Notes under the pieces: model-generated
What the model was told of the DNA's origin: nothing
The model's input: only the letters and a program-made list of their open reading frames with translations
Database searches by the model: none
Assembly (NCBI RefSeq): GCF_039535475.1
Contig: NZ_BAAAXG010000026.1
Coordinates: 4,025,501 to 4,089,500, forward strand
DNA from: Streptomyces showdoensis
GTDB lineage: Bacteria > Actinomycetota > Actinomycetes > Streptomycetales > Streptomycetaceae
Direction: 5' to 3'
Length of the DNA stretch: 64,000 nucleotides
Program-made: the position numbers and the translations under genes
In this document: piece after piece, positions 24,535 to 34,224 of the stretch
Numbering within the stretch: position 1 is the stretch's first letter
Layout: every line of letters starts with the position of its first letter

Positions 24535-25800
24535 ATGGATTCAGCGCTGCGCATCGAGGACGTCCGGCTGACCCCGATCCTGATCAAGGACCCGCCCCTC
24601 CTCAACACCCAGGGCGTCCACCAGCCCCTTACCCCCCGCCTGGTGGTGGAGGTGGAGACCCGGGGCGGGATCACCGGCCTCGGCGAGACCTACGGCGACA
24701 CCGCCTACCTCGCCCTGGCGCGCCCGCTGGCCGCGGCGCTGCCCGGCCGGTCGGTCACGGACGTGAACGGCCTGTTCCGGCTGGCGGCGGACGTGTGCGG
24801 CGCGGCGCCCGCCGGAGTCGTGGACGGGCGGGTCGACGCGGGCGGGCTGCGCGGCGTCCGGACCGCCGAGAAGCTGCGCCTCTCGGTCGTCTCCGCCTTC
24901 GAGACCGCCTGCCTGGACGCCCTCGGCCGGAGCCTCGGCGTCCCGGTCCACGCGCTGCTCGGCGGGCGGGTCCGCGAGGAGGTCGAGTACAGCGCCTACC
25001 TCTTCTTCAAATGGGCCGCCCACCCGGGCGCGGCCCCCGACGCCTGGGGCGAGGCCCTCGACCCGGCCGGCGTCGTCGAGCAGGCCCGCCGCTTCGAGGC
25101 GGCCCACGGCTTCGGCTCGTTCAAGCTCAAGGGCGGCGTCCTGGCGCCGGAGCGCGAGGCCGCGGCGATCCGCGCCCTGGCCGGGGAGTTCCCCGGCCGG
25201 CCGCTGCGCCTCGACCCCAACGGGGCCTGGTCCGTGGCGACCGCCCTCGCCGTCGCCGCCGAACTCGGCGACCTCCTCGAATACCTGGAGGACCCGGTCA
25301 CCGGCACCCCGGCGATGGCCGAGGTCGCCGCCCGCACGGACGTGCCGCTGGCCACCAACATGTGCGTGACCACCTTCGCGGAGGCGCCCGAGGCCTTCGC
25401 GCGCGGGGCGGTGCGGATCGTGCTCTGCGACCACCACTACTGGGGCGGGCTGCACCGCACGCGCGAACTCGCCGCGCTCTGCCGCACGTACGGCGTCGGG
25501 CTCTCCATGCACTCCAACACGCACCTGGGCATCAGCCTCGCCGCCATGACCCAGGTCGCCGCGACCCTGCCGCAGCTCGCCCACGCCTGCGACACCCACT
25601 ACCCGTGGCAGACCGACGACGTCGTCACCGTCCCGCCCCGCTTCCGGGCCGGACGCCTCGCCGTCTCCGACGCGCCCGGCCTCGGCGTCGACCTCGACCG
25701 CGACCGGCTGGCGGACCTCCACCGCCGGTGGCTCGACGACGACGGGACGCTGCGGGACCGCGACGACGCGGCGGCCCTGCGCAGGGCACGGCCGGAGTGA
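24535..25800 (+). CDS. Enolase-superfamily dehydratase, glucarate dehydratase-like
   Basis: 421 aa from ATG 24535. Enolase-superfamily barrel: N-terminal capping domain, GLGETYGDT, catalytic Lys pair in SFKLKGGVLAPE, metal ligands in RLDPNGAW and LEDPVTG, and the catalytic His in LSMHSNTHLGIS. This combination fits the glucarate/galactarate dehydratase group (GudD). It would dehydrate an aldaric acid to the 5-keto-4-deoxy acid. No other aldarate gene is next to it, so the precise substrate is uncertain. It ends 17 bp before the convergent metallo-hydrolase. Confidence 0.85.
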   Translation: MDSALRIEDVRLTPILIKDPPLLNTQGVHQPLTPRLVVEVETRGGITGLGETYGDTAYLALARPLAAALPGRSVTDVNGLFRLAADVCGAAPAGVVDGRVDAGGLRGVRTAEKLRLSVVSAFETACLDALGRSLGVPVHALLGGRVREEVEYSAYLFFKWAAHPGAAPDAWGEALDPAGVVEQARRFEAAHGFGSFKLKGGVLAPEREAAAIRALAGEFPGRPLRLDPNGAWSVATALAVAAELGDLLEYLEDPVTGTPAMAEVAARTDVPLATNMCVTTFAEAPEAFARGAVRIVLCDHHYWGGLHRTRELAALCRTYGVGLSMHSNTHLGISLAAMTQVAATLPQLAHACDTHYPWQTDDVVTVPPRFRAGRLAVSDAPGLGVDLDRDRLADLHRRWLDDDGTLRDRDDAAALRRARPE

Positions 25801-25816
25801 GCGCCCGCGAGGCCCG

Positions 25817-26728
25817 TCAGGCGTGGCAGGCCACCGGCACCCCGCCGTTCATCGCCGCCATGTCCCCGAAGACCGCCACCGGGTCCAGCGGGTGACCGTC
25901 CGGCAGGCCGTCCAGTTCGGCGTACGCCCGGTGCAGGTTCGCCACCAGCCGCTCGCTCTCCCGCCACGCGGCGAACTCGCCGAGCTCCGCGGCCCGGGCC
26001 GTCTCCAGCGGCGGATCCCCCTTCGCGTGGCCCTCGCGCGCCAGCTCCCGCACCCAGAGCAGGTAGCGCTCGGTCGCGTCGTACGCCGAGGGGTCGGTGA
26101 CCCGGCCGTGCCCGGGCACCACCGTCGGCGCGTCGAGCGAGCGCAGCAGCGCGAGCGCGCGCAGCGAACCGGCGAGCGAGCCCATCGGCAGGAAGGGCGT
26201 GCCGCCGTGGAAGACCAGGTCGCCGGTGAAGACGACGCCCTGATCGGGGAGATGGACGATCGAGTCGCCGGTGGTGTGCGCCGGACCGGGGTGGATCACC
26301 CGCACCTCGACCTCGCCGACGTACAGCGTGAGGGAGTCCCGGTACGTGAGGTGCGGCGGCCGGATCTCGATCCGGCCGAAGTCGGTCTGCGGCCACAGCA
26401 GGTGGAGCTGGTGCCCGGCGGCGAGCTGTTCGGCCCGGCAGTTCTCGTGGCCGACGATCCGCGCCCCGGGCAGGAACACCCCGTTGCCATAGGTGTGGTC
26501 GCCGTGGTGGTGCGTGGAGACGATCGTGCGCGGCGCCGGAAGCCCCGCCTCGCGGACCGCGTCGCGCAGCAGCAGGGCCCGCCGCTCGGTGGCGGCCGTG
26601 TCGACGAGCAGCGTCTCGTCCCCGTCGCCGAGGAACCCGGCGTTGTTCAGGCACCAGCCCCCGTCGGGCTGGACGAAGGCGTGGACGTGCGGCGCGAGCG
26701 TGACCACGTACGGATCGGTGGCAGGCAC
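25817..26728 (-). CDS. MBL-fold metallo-hydrolase
   Basis: 303 aa from GTG 26728. Metallo-beta-lactamase fold: zinc motif STHHHGDHTYGNG (HxHxDH), third His in GPAHTTGDSIV, Asp in VFTGDLVFHGG and the late His in VVPGHGRVTD. No signal peptide, so cytoplasmic. It resembles lactonase/quorum-quenching-like hydrolases more than beta-lactamases, but the substrate is unknown. Convergent with the dehydratase. Confidence 0.88.
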   Translation of the reverse strand: MPATDPYVVTLAPHVHAFVQPDGGWCLNNAGFLGDGDETLLVDTAATERRALLLRDAVREAGLPAPRTIVSTHHHGDHTYGNGVFLPGARIVGHENCRAEQLAAGHQLHLLWPQTDFGRIEIRPPHLTYRDSLTLYVGEVEVRVIHPGPAHTTGDSIVHLPDQGVVFTGDLVFHGGTPFLPMGSLAGSLRALALLRSLDAPTVVPGHGRVTDPSAYDATERYLLWVRELAREGHAKGDPPLETARAAELGEFAAWRESERLVANLHRAYAELDGLPDGHPLDPVAVFGDMAAMNGGVPVACHA

Positions 26729-26825
26729 AGGAGTTCCCCCGGATGAGAGCCCGACTGGACAGGGGAAGGGTGCCAGGCGCGCGGGGTCCGGGGGAAACCG
26801 GGGCCGAGATCGGCGGACGGGAACG

Positions 26826-27122
26826 TCAGTGGTCGTCCCAGTGGTTGCCGTGCTCGGCGTGCCGGTGCCCGTCGTGGGCGTAGTCGACGTGGTCGCCGTG
26901 CGGGACGGCGGTGTGTCCGCAGTCCGGTCCGTGGGTGTGGTCCGGGTGGGTGTGCGCCACGTGCGCGGAGGACTCGCACTCGTCCCAGTGTCCGGCGTGC
27001 TCGCGGTGCAGGTGCCCGTCGTGCGCGTAGTCCACGTGGTCCCGGTGGGGGACGGCGGTGTGCCCGCAGGCCGGGCCGTGGCTGTGCGCGTGGGTGGCGT
27101 GCTCGTGGTGGGTGACGGTCAT
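26826..27122 (-). CDS. Histidine-rich duplicated protein, probable metal chelator
   Basis: 98 aa from ATG 27122; 28 residues are His and two CGH motifs are present. It consists of two closely similar halves: HGPACGHTAVPHRDHVDY and HGPDCGHTAVPHGDHVDY, each followed by AHDGH, an HxEH element and a Trp. Related His-rich proteins occur in Streptomyces without known function. Binding of zinc, nickel, cobalt or copper is the obvious inference. No signal peptide, so cytoplasmic. No metal-regulator site was recognised upstream. Confidence 0.8.
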   Translation of the reverse strand: MTVTHHEHATHAHSHGPACGHTAVPHRDHVDYAHDGHLHREHAGHWDECESSAHVAHTHPDHTHGPDCGHTAVPHGDHVDYAHDGHRHAEHGNHWDDH

Positions 27123-27226
27123 GACTCCGCCTCTGCGAGGGGTCGGCTGACCACCTCAGGCTAGTCCGGAATGCCCGTTTCTTCAGATCCGCGCACTCCG
27201 CCCGCCGCGGGGGCGTACGCCGCGCC

Positions 27227-27559
27227 TCACAGCACGATCGCCACCGCGAAACCGGCGAACGCGACCGTGCACAGCGCCGCGAGCCAGGCGCTCCGCAGCG
27301 ACAGCGGGCGCGGCCGCGCCGCGCCCAGCGACTGGATCCGGCGGTGCGCCACCGCGAGGAAGCCGATCCACACCAGCGCCGAGAGCCCCGCCGCGAGCAG
27401 CCCGGTCGCCGTCACCCCGTCGTGGATCGCCTGCTTGCCCGCGAGCACCGCGACCACGGTGCAGGACAGCGTGGTGCGCCGCCAGGCCAGCCGCGTGCGC
27501 TCGGGCTGGAGCCCCGGGTCCCGGAGGGCCGGCCCGCCCCCGTCGCCCGCCCGGGTCAC
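27227..27559 (-). CDS. DUF202 family membrane protein
   Basis: 110 aa from GTG 27559, overlapping the upstream stop by 4 bp (GTGA). DUF202 pattern: a charged N-terminus ending ERTRLAWRRTTLSC, then three membrane helices. Paired with the next DUF202 gene, probably as one operon of two small membrane proteins. Function unknown. Confidence 0.8.
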   Translation of the reverse strand: MTRAGDGGGPALRDPGLQPERTRLAWRRTTLSCTVVAVLAGKQAIHDGVTATGLLAAGLSALVWIGFLAVAHRRIQSLGAARPRPLSLRSAWLAALCTVAFAGFAVAIVL

Positions 27560-27951
27560 CGCCCGGCCCAGCCGAAGACGACGACCACCACCATCGCGAC
27601 GGCGACCACCGCCACCGCCAGGCTGAGCACGGCCGGGAAGCGGGAGACCGGCAGGTCCTCGCCGCGCCGCATGGCCCGCTCGCAGCGCACCCAGTGGTTC
27701 ACCGCGCGCAGCGCGCACAGCACGCCCGCCGCGAGCAGCGCGAGCGCGAGCCCGACCCGGACGCCCCAGCGCAGGTCCGGCAGGAACTGGTCCACGGCGA
27801 AGCCGCCGCCGATCAGTGCGAGCGCGGTCCGGATCCAGGCGAGGAAGGTCCGCTCGTTCGCCAGGGAGAAGCGGTAGTCGGGGGTCTCGCCCTCCTCCCG
27901 GAGGCGCCGCGGCGCGAACCACAGCCGCAGGCTCTGTATGAAGTCGCTCAC
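27556..27951 (-). CDS. DUF202/YidH family membrane protein
   Basis: 131 aa from GTG 27951. Contains RFSLANERTFLAWIRTALA, the hallmark of the YidH/DUF202 family, followed by three hydrophobic helices. It overlaps the second DUF202 gene by 4 bp, so the two are translationally coupled and may form a heteromer. Function unknown. Confidence 0.87.
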   Translation of the reverse strand: MSDFIQSLRLWFAPRRLREEGETPDYRFSLANERTFLAWIRTALALIGGGFAVDQFLPDLRWGVRVGLALALLAAGVLCALRAVNHWVRCERAMRRGEDLPVSRFPAVLSLAVAVVAVAMVVVVVFGWAGR

Positions 27952-27997
27952 GCGGGCACCCTATCCGTCTGATGATCACACCGCCCGGCGGGCGAAG

Positions 27998-28099
27998 GCG
28001 CCCGCGACGCCCGCACCGGCTCAGATCGCCCACGGCGCCCGCGGCCGCTGAGGGCGGCCCGCACCGCTCAGCGCGCCCGCGACGCCCGCACCGGCTCAG
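27998..28099. repeat. 27-bp direct repeat in NUDIX downstream region
   Basis: A 27-bp unit, beginning gcgcccgcgacgcccgcacc and ending ggctcag, is present at 27998-28024 and 28073-28099, with partial related units between and after. It fills the gap between the NUDIX stop and the DUF202 start. No function seen. Confidence 0.6.
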
Positions 28100-28114
28100 C
28101 GTGCCCGCAGCCGC

Positions 28115-28630
28115 TCAGGGTGCCCGCAGCGTCCGCAGTCGCTCGTACGCGGCGAGGCCGTCCGGCACCCACTCCCACTCGGCGAGCCGCGCCGCCAGCT
28201 CCTCCTCCGGGAGGAAGGCGTGCCAGGCCACCTCCTCCGCCTGCGGGCGCACCGGCAGCTCGCAGCGCACCTCGTACACGGCCGACCACCACTTCCCGGC
28301 CATGCCCCCGGAGTCGTACAGGAAGCGGAACAGCGGCGTGGGCCGGGGCAGCCCGGACACCCCCAGCTCCTCCTCGGCCTCCCGCAGGGCGGCGTCGTCG
28401 TAGGACTCGCCCGCGCCCACCACCCCGCCGACGAACATGTCGTACAGCGAGGGGAAGACCAGCTTCGTCGGGGTCCTGCGGTGGACGAAGACCCGTCCCT
28501 CGGCATCCCGCACCCGGATGAAGGTGCAGCGGTGGATCAGGCCCCGCGCGTACACCTCGCCGCGCGGGGCCCGCCCGATCACCCGGTCGTTCTCGTCGAC
28601 GACGTCGAGTACCTCATCGGCAGCGCTCAT
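28115..28630 (-). CDS. NUDIX hydrolase, IPP isomerase-like type
   Basis: 171 aa from ATG 28630. NUDIX box GAGESYDDAALREAEEELGV (GX5EX7REUXEEXGU) at about residues 72-91. Opening VLDVVDENDRVIGRAPRGEV and LIHRCTFIRVRDAEGRVFV resemble the YfcD/isopentenyl-diphosphate isomerase-like branch. Substrate unknown. It starts about 40 bp downstream of the SDR gene on the same strand, so cotranscription is possible. Confidence 0.88.
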   Translation of the reverse strand: MSAADEVLDVVDENDRVIGRAPRGEVYARGLIHRCTFIRVRDAEGRVFVHRRTPTKLVFPSLYDMFVGGVVGAGESYDDAALREAEEELGVSGLPRPTPLFRFLYDSGGMAGKWWSAVYEVRCELPVRPQAEEVAWHAFLPEEELAARLAEWEWVPDGLAAYERLRTLRAP

Positions 28631-28672
28631 GGGCCCATGAAATCACCGCCGTCGGAGCCCGCCGCCCCGCGG

Positions 28673-30133
<1,461 letters not shown>

Positions 30134-30134
30134 T

Positions 30135-30149
30135 TAATGCTCGACATTA
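30135..30149. promoter_or_regulatory. Palindromic operator upstream of TetR-SDR
   Basis: TAATGCTCGACATTA has perfect five-base arms TAATG/CATTA. It sits 10 bp before the TetR start codon on the minus strand, a typical position for an autoregulatory TetR site. Confidence 0.55.
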
Positions 30150-30211
30150 GAAAGCGGGAGGGGCAGTCGTCCGGCGAAAGTCGCGGGCAAAGTGCCTCGA
30201 ACCGTTGACTC

Positions 30212-30227
30212 GATACATCGGTGTATC
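30212..30227. promoter_or_regulatory. Palindrome before FAD-dependent dehydrogenase
   Basis: GATACATCGGTGTATC has arms GATACA/TGTATC and ends 14 bp before ATG 30241. It is downstream of TTGACT (30205-30210) and may be an operator for an unidentified regulator. Its sequence differs from the TetR dyad at 30135. Confidence 0.45.
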
Positions 30228-30240
30228 CAAGATGCGGTCC

Positions 30241-31902
30241 ATGCCCCACGCCTACGACGCCGACGTCATCGTCATCGGAGCCGGCCTCGCCGGACTCGTC
30301 GCCACCGCCGAGCTGGTCGACGCCGGCCGGTCCGTGATCCTGCTCGACCAGGAACCCGAGCAGTCGATCGGCGGCCAGGCCCACTGGTCCTTCGGCGGCC
30401 TCTTCCTCGTCGACTCGCCCGAGCAGCGCCGGATGCGGATCCGCGACAGCCACGCCCTCGCCCTCCAGGACTGGCTCGGCACGGCCGGCTTCGACCGCCC
30501 CGAGGACGCATGGCCGCGCCGCTGGGCCGAGGCGTACGTCGACTTCGCGGCCGGTGAGAAGCGCGCCTGGCTGCACGCCCTCGGCGTGCGCTTCTTCCCC
30601 GTGGTCGGCTGGGCCGAGCGCGGCGGCTACGACGCCAACGGCCACGGCAACTCCGTCCCGCGCTTCCACATCACCTGGGGCACCGGGCCGGGCCTCGTCG
30701 CCCCCTTCGAGGCCCGGGTCCGCGAGGGCGTGGCCCGCGGCCTGGTCCGCTTCCGCTTCCGCCACCGGGTGACCGGCCTCTCCCGCACCGCGGGCGCCGT
30801 CGACACCGTCACCGGTGAGGTCCTGGCCCCGTCCGACGCCCCGCGCGGCACCGCCAGCGGCCGCGAGGCCACCGGCTCCTTCACCCTGCGCGCCCAGGCC
30901 GTGATCGTCACCTCCGGCGGCATCGGCGGCAACCACGACCTCGTCCGCGCGCAGTGGCCCGAACGGCTCGGCACCCCGCCCGCCAAGCTGCTGTCCGGCG
31001 TCCCGGCCCACGTCGACGGCCTGATGCTCGGCATCGCGGAGAAGGCCGGCGCACACCACGTCAACCGCGACCGGATGTGGCACTACACCGAGGGCATCGA
31101 GAACTGGGACCCGATCTGGGCCCGGCACGGCATCCGCATTCTGCCCGGCCCGTCCTCGCTCTGGCTCGACGCGACCGGCAGGCGGCTGCCGGTCCCGCTC
31201 TTCCCCGGCTTCGACACCCTCGGCACCCTCGAACACATCATGCGGACCGGCCACGACCACACCTGGTTCGTGCTCGACCAGAGGATCATCGGCAAGGAGT
31301 TCGCCCTCTCCGGCTCCGAGCAGAACCCCGACCTCACCGGCAAGTCGGTCCGCGACGTCATCGGCCGCGCCCGCGCCGACGTGCCCGGCCCCGTGAAGGC
31401 CTTCATGGACAAGGGCGCCGACTTCGTCGTCGAGCGCGACCTCGCCGCCCTGGTCCGCGGCATGAACCGGATCACCGGCAAGGACCTGATCGACGAGGAC
31501 GGCCTGCGCCGCGAGATCACCGCCCGCGACCGCGAGATCGCCAACCCCTTCACCAAGGACCTCCAGGTCACGGCGATCCGGGGCGCCCGCCGCTACCTGG
31601 GCGACCGGCTGATCCGCACGGCCGCCCCGCACCGCCTGCTCGACCCGAAGGCCGGCCCGCTGATCGCCGTACGCCTGAACATCCTCACCCGCAAGTCCCT
31701 CGGCGGCCTGCAGACCGACCTCTCCTCCCGCGTCCTGACCGACACCGGCGAGCCGCTCCCCGGCCTGTACGCGGCGGGCGAGGCGGCCGGCTTCGGCGGC
31801 GGCGGGGTGCACGGCTACCGCTCCCTCGAAGGCACCTTCCTCGGCGGCTGCCTCTTCTCCGGCCGTGCGGCGGGCCGGGCGGCGGCGGAGGCGGTGGGCT
31901 GA
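30241..31902 (+). CDS. FAD-binding dehydrogenase, fumarate reductase/ketosteroid type
   Basis: 553 aa from ATG 30241; earlier in-frame starts at 30205 and 30232 fall in or beside the palindrome and are less likely. FAD motif VIVIGAGLAGLVATAEL, QSIGGQAHWSFGGLFLVDS, a central substrate-cap region, and C-terminal LPGLYAAGEAAGFGGGGVHG, which binds the flavin. It resembles the fumarate reductase/KstD-like flavoprotein family. No steroid gene is nearby, so the substrate is unknown. Divergent from TetR-SDR; convergent with gntP across a terminator. Confidence 0.88.
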   Translation: MPHAYDADVIVIGAGLAGLVATAELVDAGRSVILLDQEPEQSIGGQAHWSFGGLFLVDSPEQRRMRIRDSHALALQDWLGTAGFDRPEDAWPRRWAEAYVDFAAGEKRAWLHALGVRFFPVVGWAERGGYDANGHGNSVPRFHITWGTGPGLVAPFEARVREGVARGLVRFRFRHRVTGLSRTAGAVDTVTGEVLAPSDAPRGTASGREATGSFTLRAQAVIVTSGGIGGNHDLVRAQWPERLGTPPAKLLSGVPAHVDGLMLGIAEKAGAHHVNRDRMWHYTEGIENWDPIWARHGIRILPGPSSLWLDATGRRLPVPLFPGFDTLGTLEHIMRTGHDHTWFVLDQRIIGKEFALSGSEQNPDLTGKSVRDVIGRARADVPGPVKAFMDKGADFVVERDLAALVRGMNRITGKDLIDEDGLRREITARDREIANPFTKDLQVTAIRGARRYLGDRLIRTAAPHRLLDPKAGPLIAVRLNILTRKSLGGLQTDLSSRVLTDTGEPLPGLYAAGEAAGFGGGGVHGYRSLEGTFLGGCLFSGRAAGRAAAEAVG

Positions 31903-31946
31903 CGGAACGCCGGGACGGTCCGTCGGCGGACCGGGCCCACGGCAAA

Positions 31947-31978
31947 GCCCCGGAGTGCGGGTCTCCGCACACCGGGGC
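31947..31978. terminator. Bidirectional hairpin terminator
   Basis: Stem GCCCCGG...CCGGGGC with inner TGCGG/CCGCA pairing around the GTCT loop. It lies between the convergent flavin dehydrogenase and gntP genes. Confidence 0.7.
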
Positions 31979-32032
31979 CTCGTCACGGGGACCGCGCCAC
32001 AGGGGCCGCAGCGGCCACATCGGCCACGTCGG

Positions 32033-33430
32033 CTACATCAGCAGCGACAGCAGCAGCACGCACACGATCCCGACCACCGAGATGATCGTCTCCATCACCG
32101 ACCAGGTCCTGACCGTCTGGCCGACGCTCATCCCGAAGTACTCCTTCACCAGCCAGAAACCCGCGTCGTTGACGTGGCTGAAGAAGAGCGAACCGGCGCC
32201 GATCGCGAGGACGAGGAGGGAGACCTCGCCCGTCGACATGCCCTCGGCGAGCGGGGCCACCAGGCCGGCCGCCGAGATCGTCGCCACCGTGGCCGAGCCG
32301 GTCGCCAGCCGGATCGCGACCGCGATCAGCCAGGCGAGCAGCAGGGCGGGGATCGACCAGTTCTCGGAGAAGTCCAGGATCATCTGGCCGACGCCGATGT
32401 CGATGAGGGTCTGCTTGAAGCCGCCGCCGGCGCCGACGATGAGCAGCACGCCCGCGATGGGGGCGAGTGACTTCTCGACGGTGGAGGAGAGGCGCTCCTT
32501 GGTGAAGCCGGCCGCCCGGCCCAGGGTGAACATGCCCACTATGACGGCGGCGAGCAGGGCGATCAGCGGGGAGCCGATGACGTCGGTGACCTTCTGCACG
32601 CCGTTGGCCGGGTCGTCGACGACGATGTCGACGAGCGCCTTCACCAGCATGAGGACGACGGGCAGCAGCACGGTGGCCACGGTGGCACCGAAGCCGGGAC
32701 GCTTCTCCAGGTCCTCGGAGGGGCGGACCGGGATCATCTTCTCCGGCGCCGGGATGTCCACCCAACGGGCGGCGTAGCGGGAGAAGACCGGACCGGCGAT
32801 GATCACGGTCGGGATCGCGACGACCAGGCCGAGGGCGAGGGTGACGCCCAGGTTGGCGCCGACCGCGTCGATCGCGACGAGCGGGCCGGGGTGCGGCGGG
32901 ATGAGGCCGTGCATGACGGAGAGGCCGGCGAGGGCCGGGATGCCGATCCGCATCAGCGAGTAGTTGCCGCGCTTGGCGACCAGCAGCACCACCGGGATCA
33001 GCAGCACGATGCCGACCTCGAAGAAGAGGGGCAGTCCGATCACGGAGGCGATGAGCACCATCGCCCAGGGCATGGCCTTCTTGCCGGTCTTCGCCAGGAT
33101 CGTGTCGACGATCTGGTCGGCGCCGCCGGAGTCGGCCAGCAGCTTGCCGAGGATCGCGCCGAGGGCGATGAGCACGCCCACGCCGGCCACGGTGCTGCCG
33201 AGCCCGGTGGTGAAGGACTTGATGGTGTCCGCGAGCGGGGCGCCCGCGAACGCGCCCAGCGCCAGCGACCCGATGGTCAGGGCGAGGAACGCGTGCACTT
33301 TGAACTTGGTGATGAGCAGGACGATGACGGCGATGCCGGCGAGGACGGCGATGCCGAGCTGGGCGTTGCCTGCCGAGGTGATCGGTTCGGCGGCGTCCGC
33401 TGCCAGGATCTCGACGCTGAGACTGGTCAC
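32033..33430 (-). CDS. gntP: GntP family gluconate:H+ symporter
   Basis: 465 aa from GTG 33430. About 12 hydrophobic helices; SVMHGLIPPHPGPLVAIDAV is a strong GntP family signature. ATGSATVATISAAGLVAP and FFSHVNDAGFWLVKEYFG are also typical of the gluconate permease group. It takes up gluconate with protons. The gluconokinase gene lies 110 bp upstream on the same strand, so the two form a gluconate uptake-phosphorylation operon, presumably controlled by the divergent GntR. Confidence 0.93.
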   Translation of the reverse strand: MTSLSVEILAADAAEPITSAGNAQLGIAVLAGIAVIVLLITKFKVHAFLALTIGSLALGAFAGAPLADTIKSFTTGLGSTVAGVGVLIALGAILGKLLADSGGADQIVDTILAKTGKKAMPWAMVLIASVIGLPLFFEVGIVLLIPVVLLVAKRGNYSLMRIGIPALAGLSVMHGLIPPHPGPLVAIDAVGANLGVTLALGLVVAIPTVIIAGPVFSRYAARWVDIPAPEKMIPVRPSEDLEKRPGFGATVATVLLPVVLMLVKALVDIVVDDPANGVQKVTDVIGSPLIALLAAVIVGMFTLGRAAGFTKERLSSTVEKSLAPIAGVLLIVGAGGGFKQTLIDIGVGQMILDFSENWSIPALLLAWLIAVAIRLATGSATVATISAAGLVAPLAEGMSTGEVSLLVLAIGAGSLFFSHVNDAGFWLVKEYFGMSVGQTVRTWSVMETIISVVGIVCVLLLSLLM

Positions 33431-33540
33431 GGTGGGTCCTTGGAAGGGGAGGGTAGGGGAGAGGGGGACGGGGGGCCTTGAAGGGCTACGGGGCTACGGG
33501 GCTGCGCGGGCGCGCGGGCCCGGGCGGCTGCGGGACGGGG

Positions 33541-34077
33541 TCAGGCCGCCAGTCGGCGCAGCGCGGCGACGGCCCGGGTGGCGATGTCCTCGGGGGTGCC
33601 GGAGACGTCGACGGCGACGCCCGCCTCGTCCTCCCGCAGCGGCTGCAGGGTGGCGAACTGCGAGTCGAGGAGCGCGGTCGGCATGAAGTGGCCCTTGCGC
33701 GCGGCCATCCGCTGCTCGATGAGCTCCCGGTCGCCGGTCAGATGGAGGAAGACCACGCCGGGGGCGGCGGCACGCAGCCGGTCCCGGTAGATCCGCTTCA
33801 GCGCGGAGCTGCTCACCACACCGCCGAGCCCGGCCCGCCCGTGCGCCCAGCGCCCGATGGCGTCGAGCCAGGGCTCCCGGTCCGTGTCGTCCAGGGGGAT
33901 CCCGGCCGACATCTTGGCCACGTTGGCCGCCGGGTGGAAGTCGTCGCCCTCCGCGTACGGCAGGCCGAGCGCCTCGGCCACCAGGGGCCCGATCGTGGTC
34001 TTGCCGGTTCCGGCGACGCCCATCACGACGACGACCTGCGGAGGGCCGGCCGGGACGGGCTGGGGGGTGGAGCTCAT
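33541..34077 (-). CDS. gntK: Gluconokinase
   Basis: 178 aa from ATG 34077. P-loop VVVMGVAGTGKTTIGPL, then EGDDFHPAANVAKMSAGIPL and LDDTDREPWL, diagnostic of GntK-type gluconokinase. SSSALKRIYRDRLR and KGHFMPTALLDSQFATLQ are also family-typical. It phosphorylates gluconate to 6-phosphogluconate for the pentose phosphate pathway. Divergent from the GntR gene and upstream of gntP. Confidence 0.95.
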   Translation of the reverse strand: MSSTPQPVPAGPPQVVVVMGVAGTGKTTIGPLVAEALGLPYAEGDDFHPAANVAKMSAGIPLDDTDREPWLDAIGRWAHGRAGLGGVVSSSALKRIYRDRLRAAAPGVVFLHLTGDRELIEQRMAARKGHFMPTALLDSQFATLQPLREDEAGVAVDVSGTPEDIATRAVAALRRLAA

Positions 34078-34162
34078 GGGGGGTGCCTCGCTGTCTTCTT
34101 CGACATCGATCCGTCGCGCTCATGAAACCCGTTGGGTACGACGTATTCAAGAGGCTGTGACA

Positions 34163-34179
34163 AATAAGTCGTACTTATT
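34163..34179. promoter_or_regulatory. GntR operator in gntK-gntR intergenic region
   Basis: AATAAGTCGTACTTATT is a perfect inverted repeat (7-bp arms, 3-bp spacer) in the divergent 147-bp region between gntK and gntR. It is AT-rich in a GC-rich genome and probably the GntR binding site. Confidence 0.6.
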
Positions 34180-34224
34180 CTTCCCGGCGTGATCACCTGT
34201 GTGATCCGACATAGGCTGGCCACC

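Noticed and set aside
30954..32777. Long plus-strand frame overlapping the flavin dehydrogenase and gntP
   Set aside because: It is Arg/Pro-rich shadow coding across two convergent real genes and their terminator.
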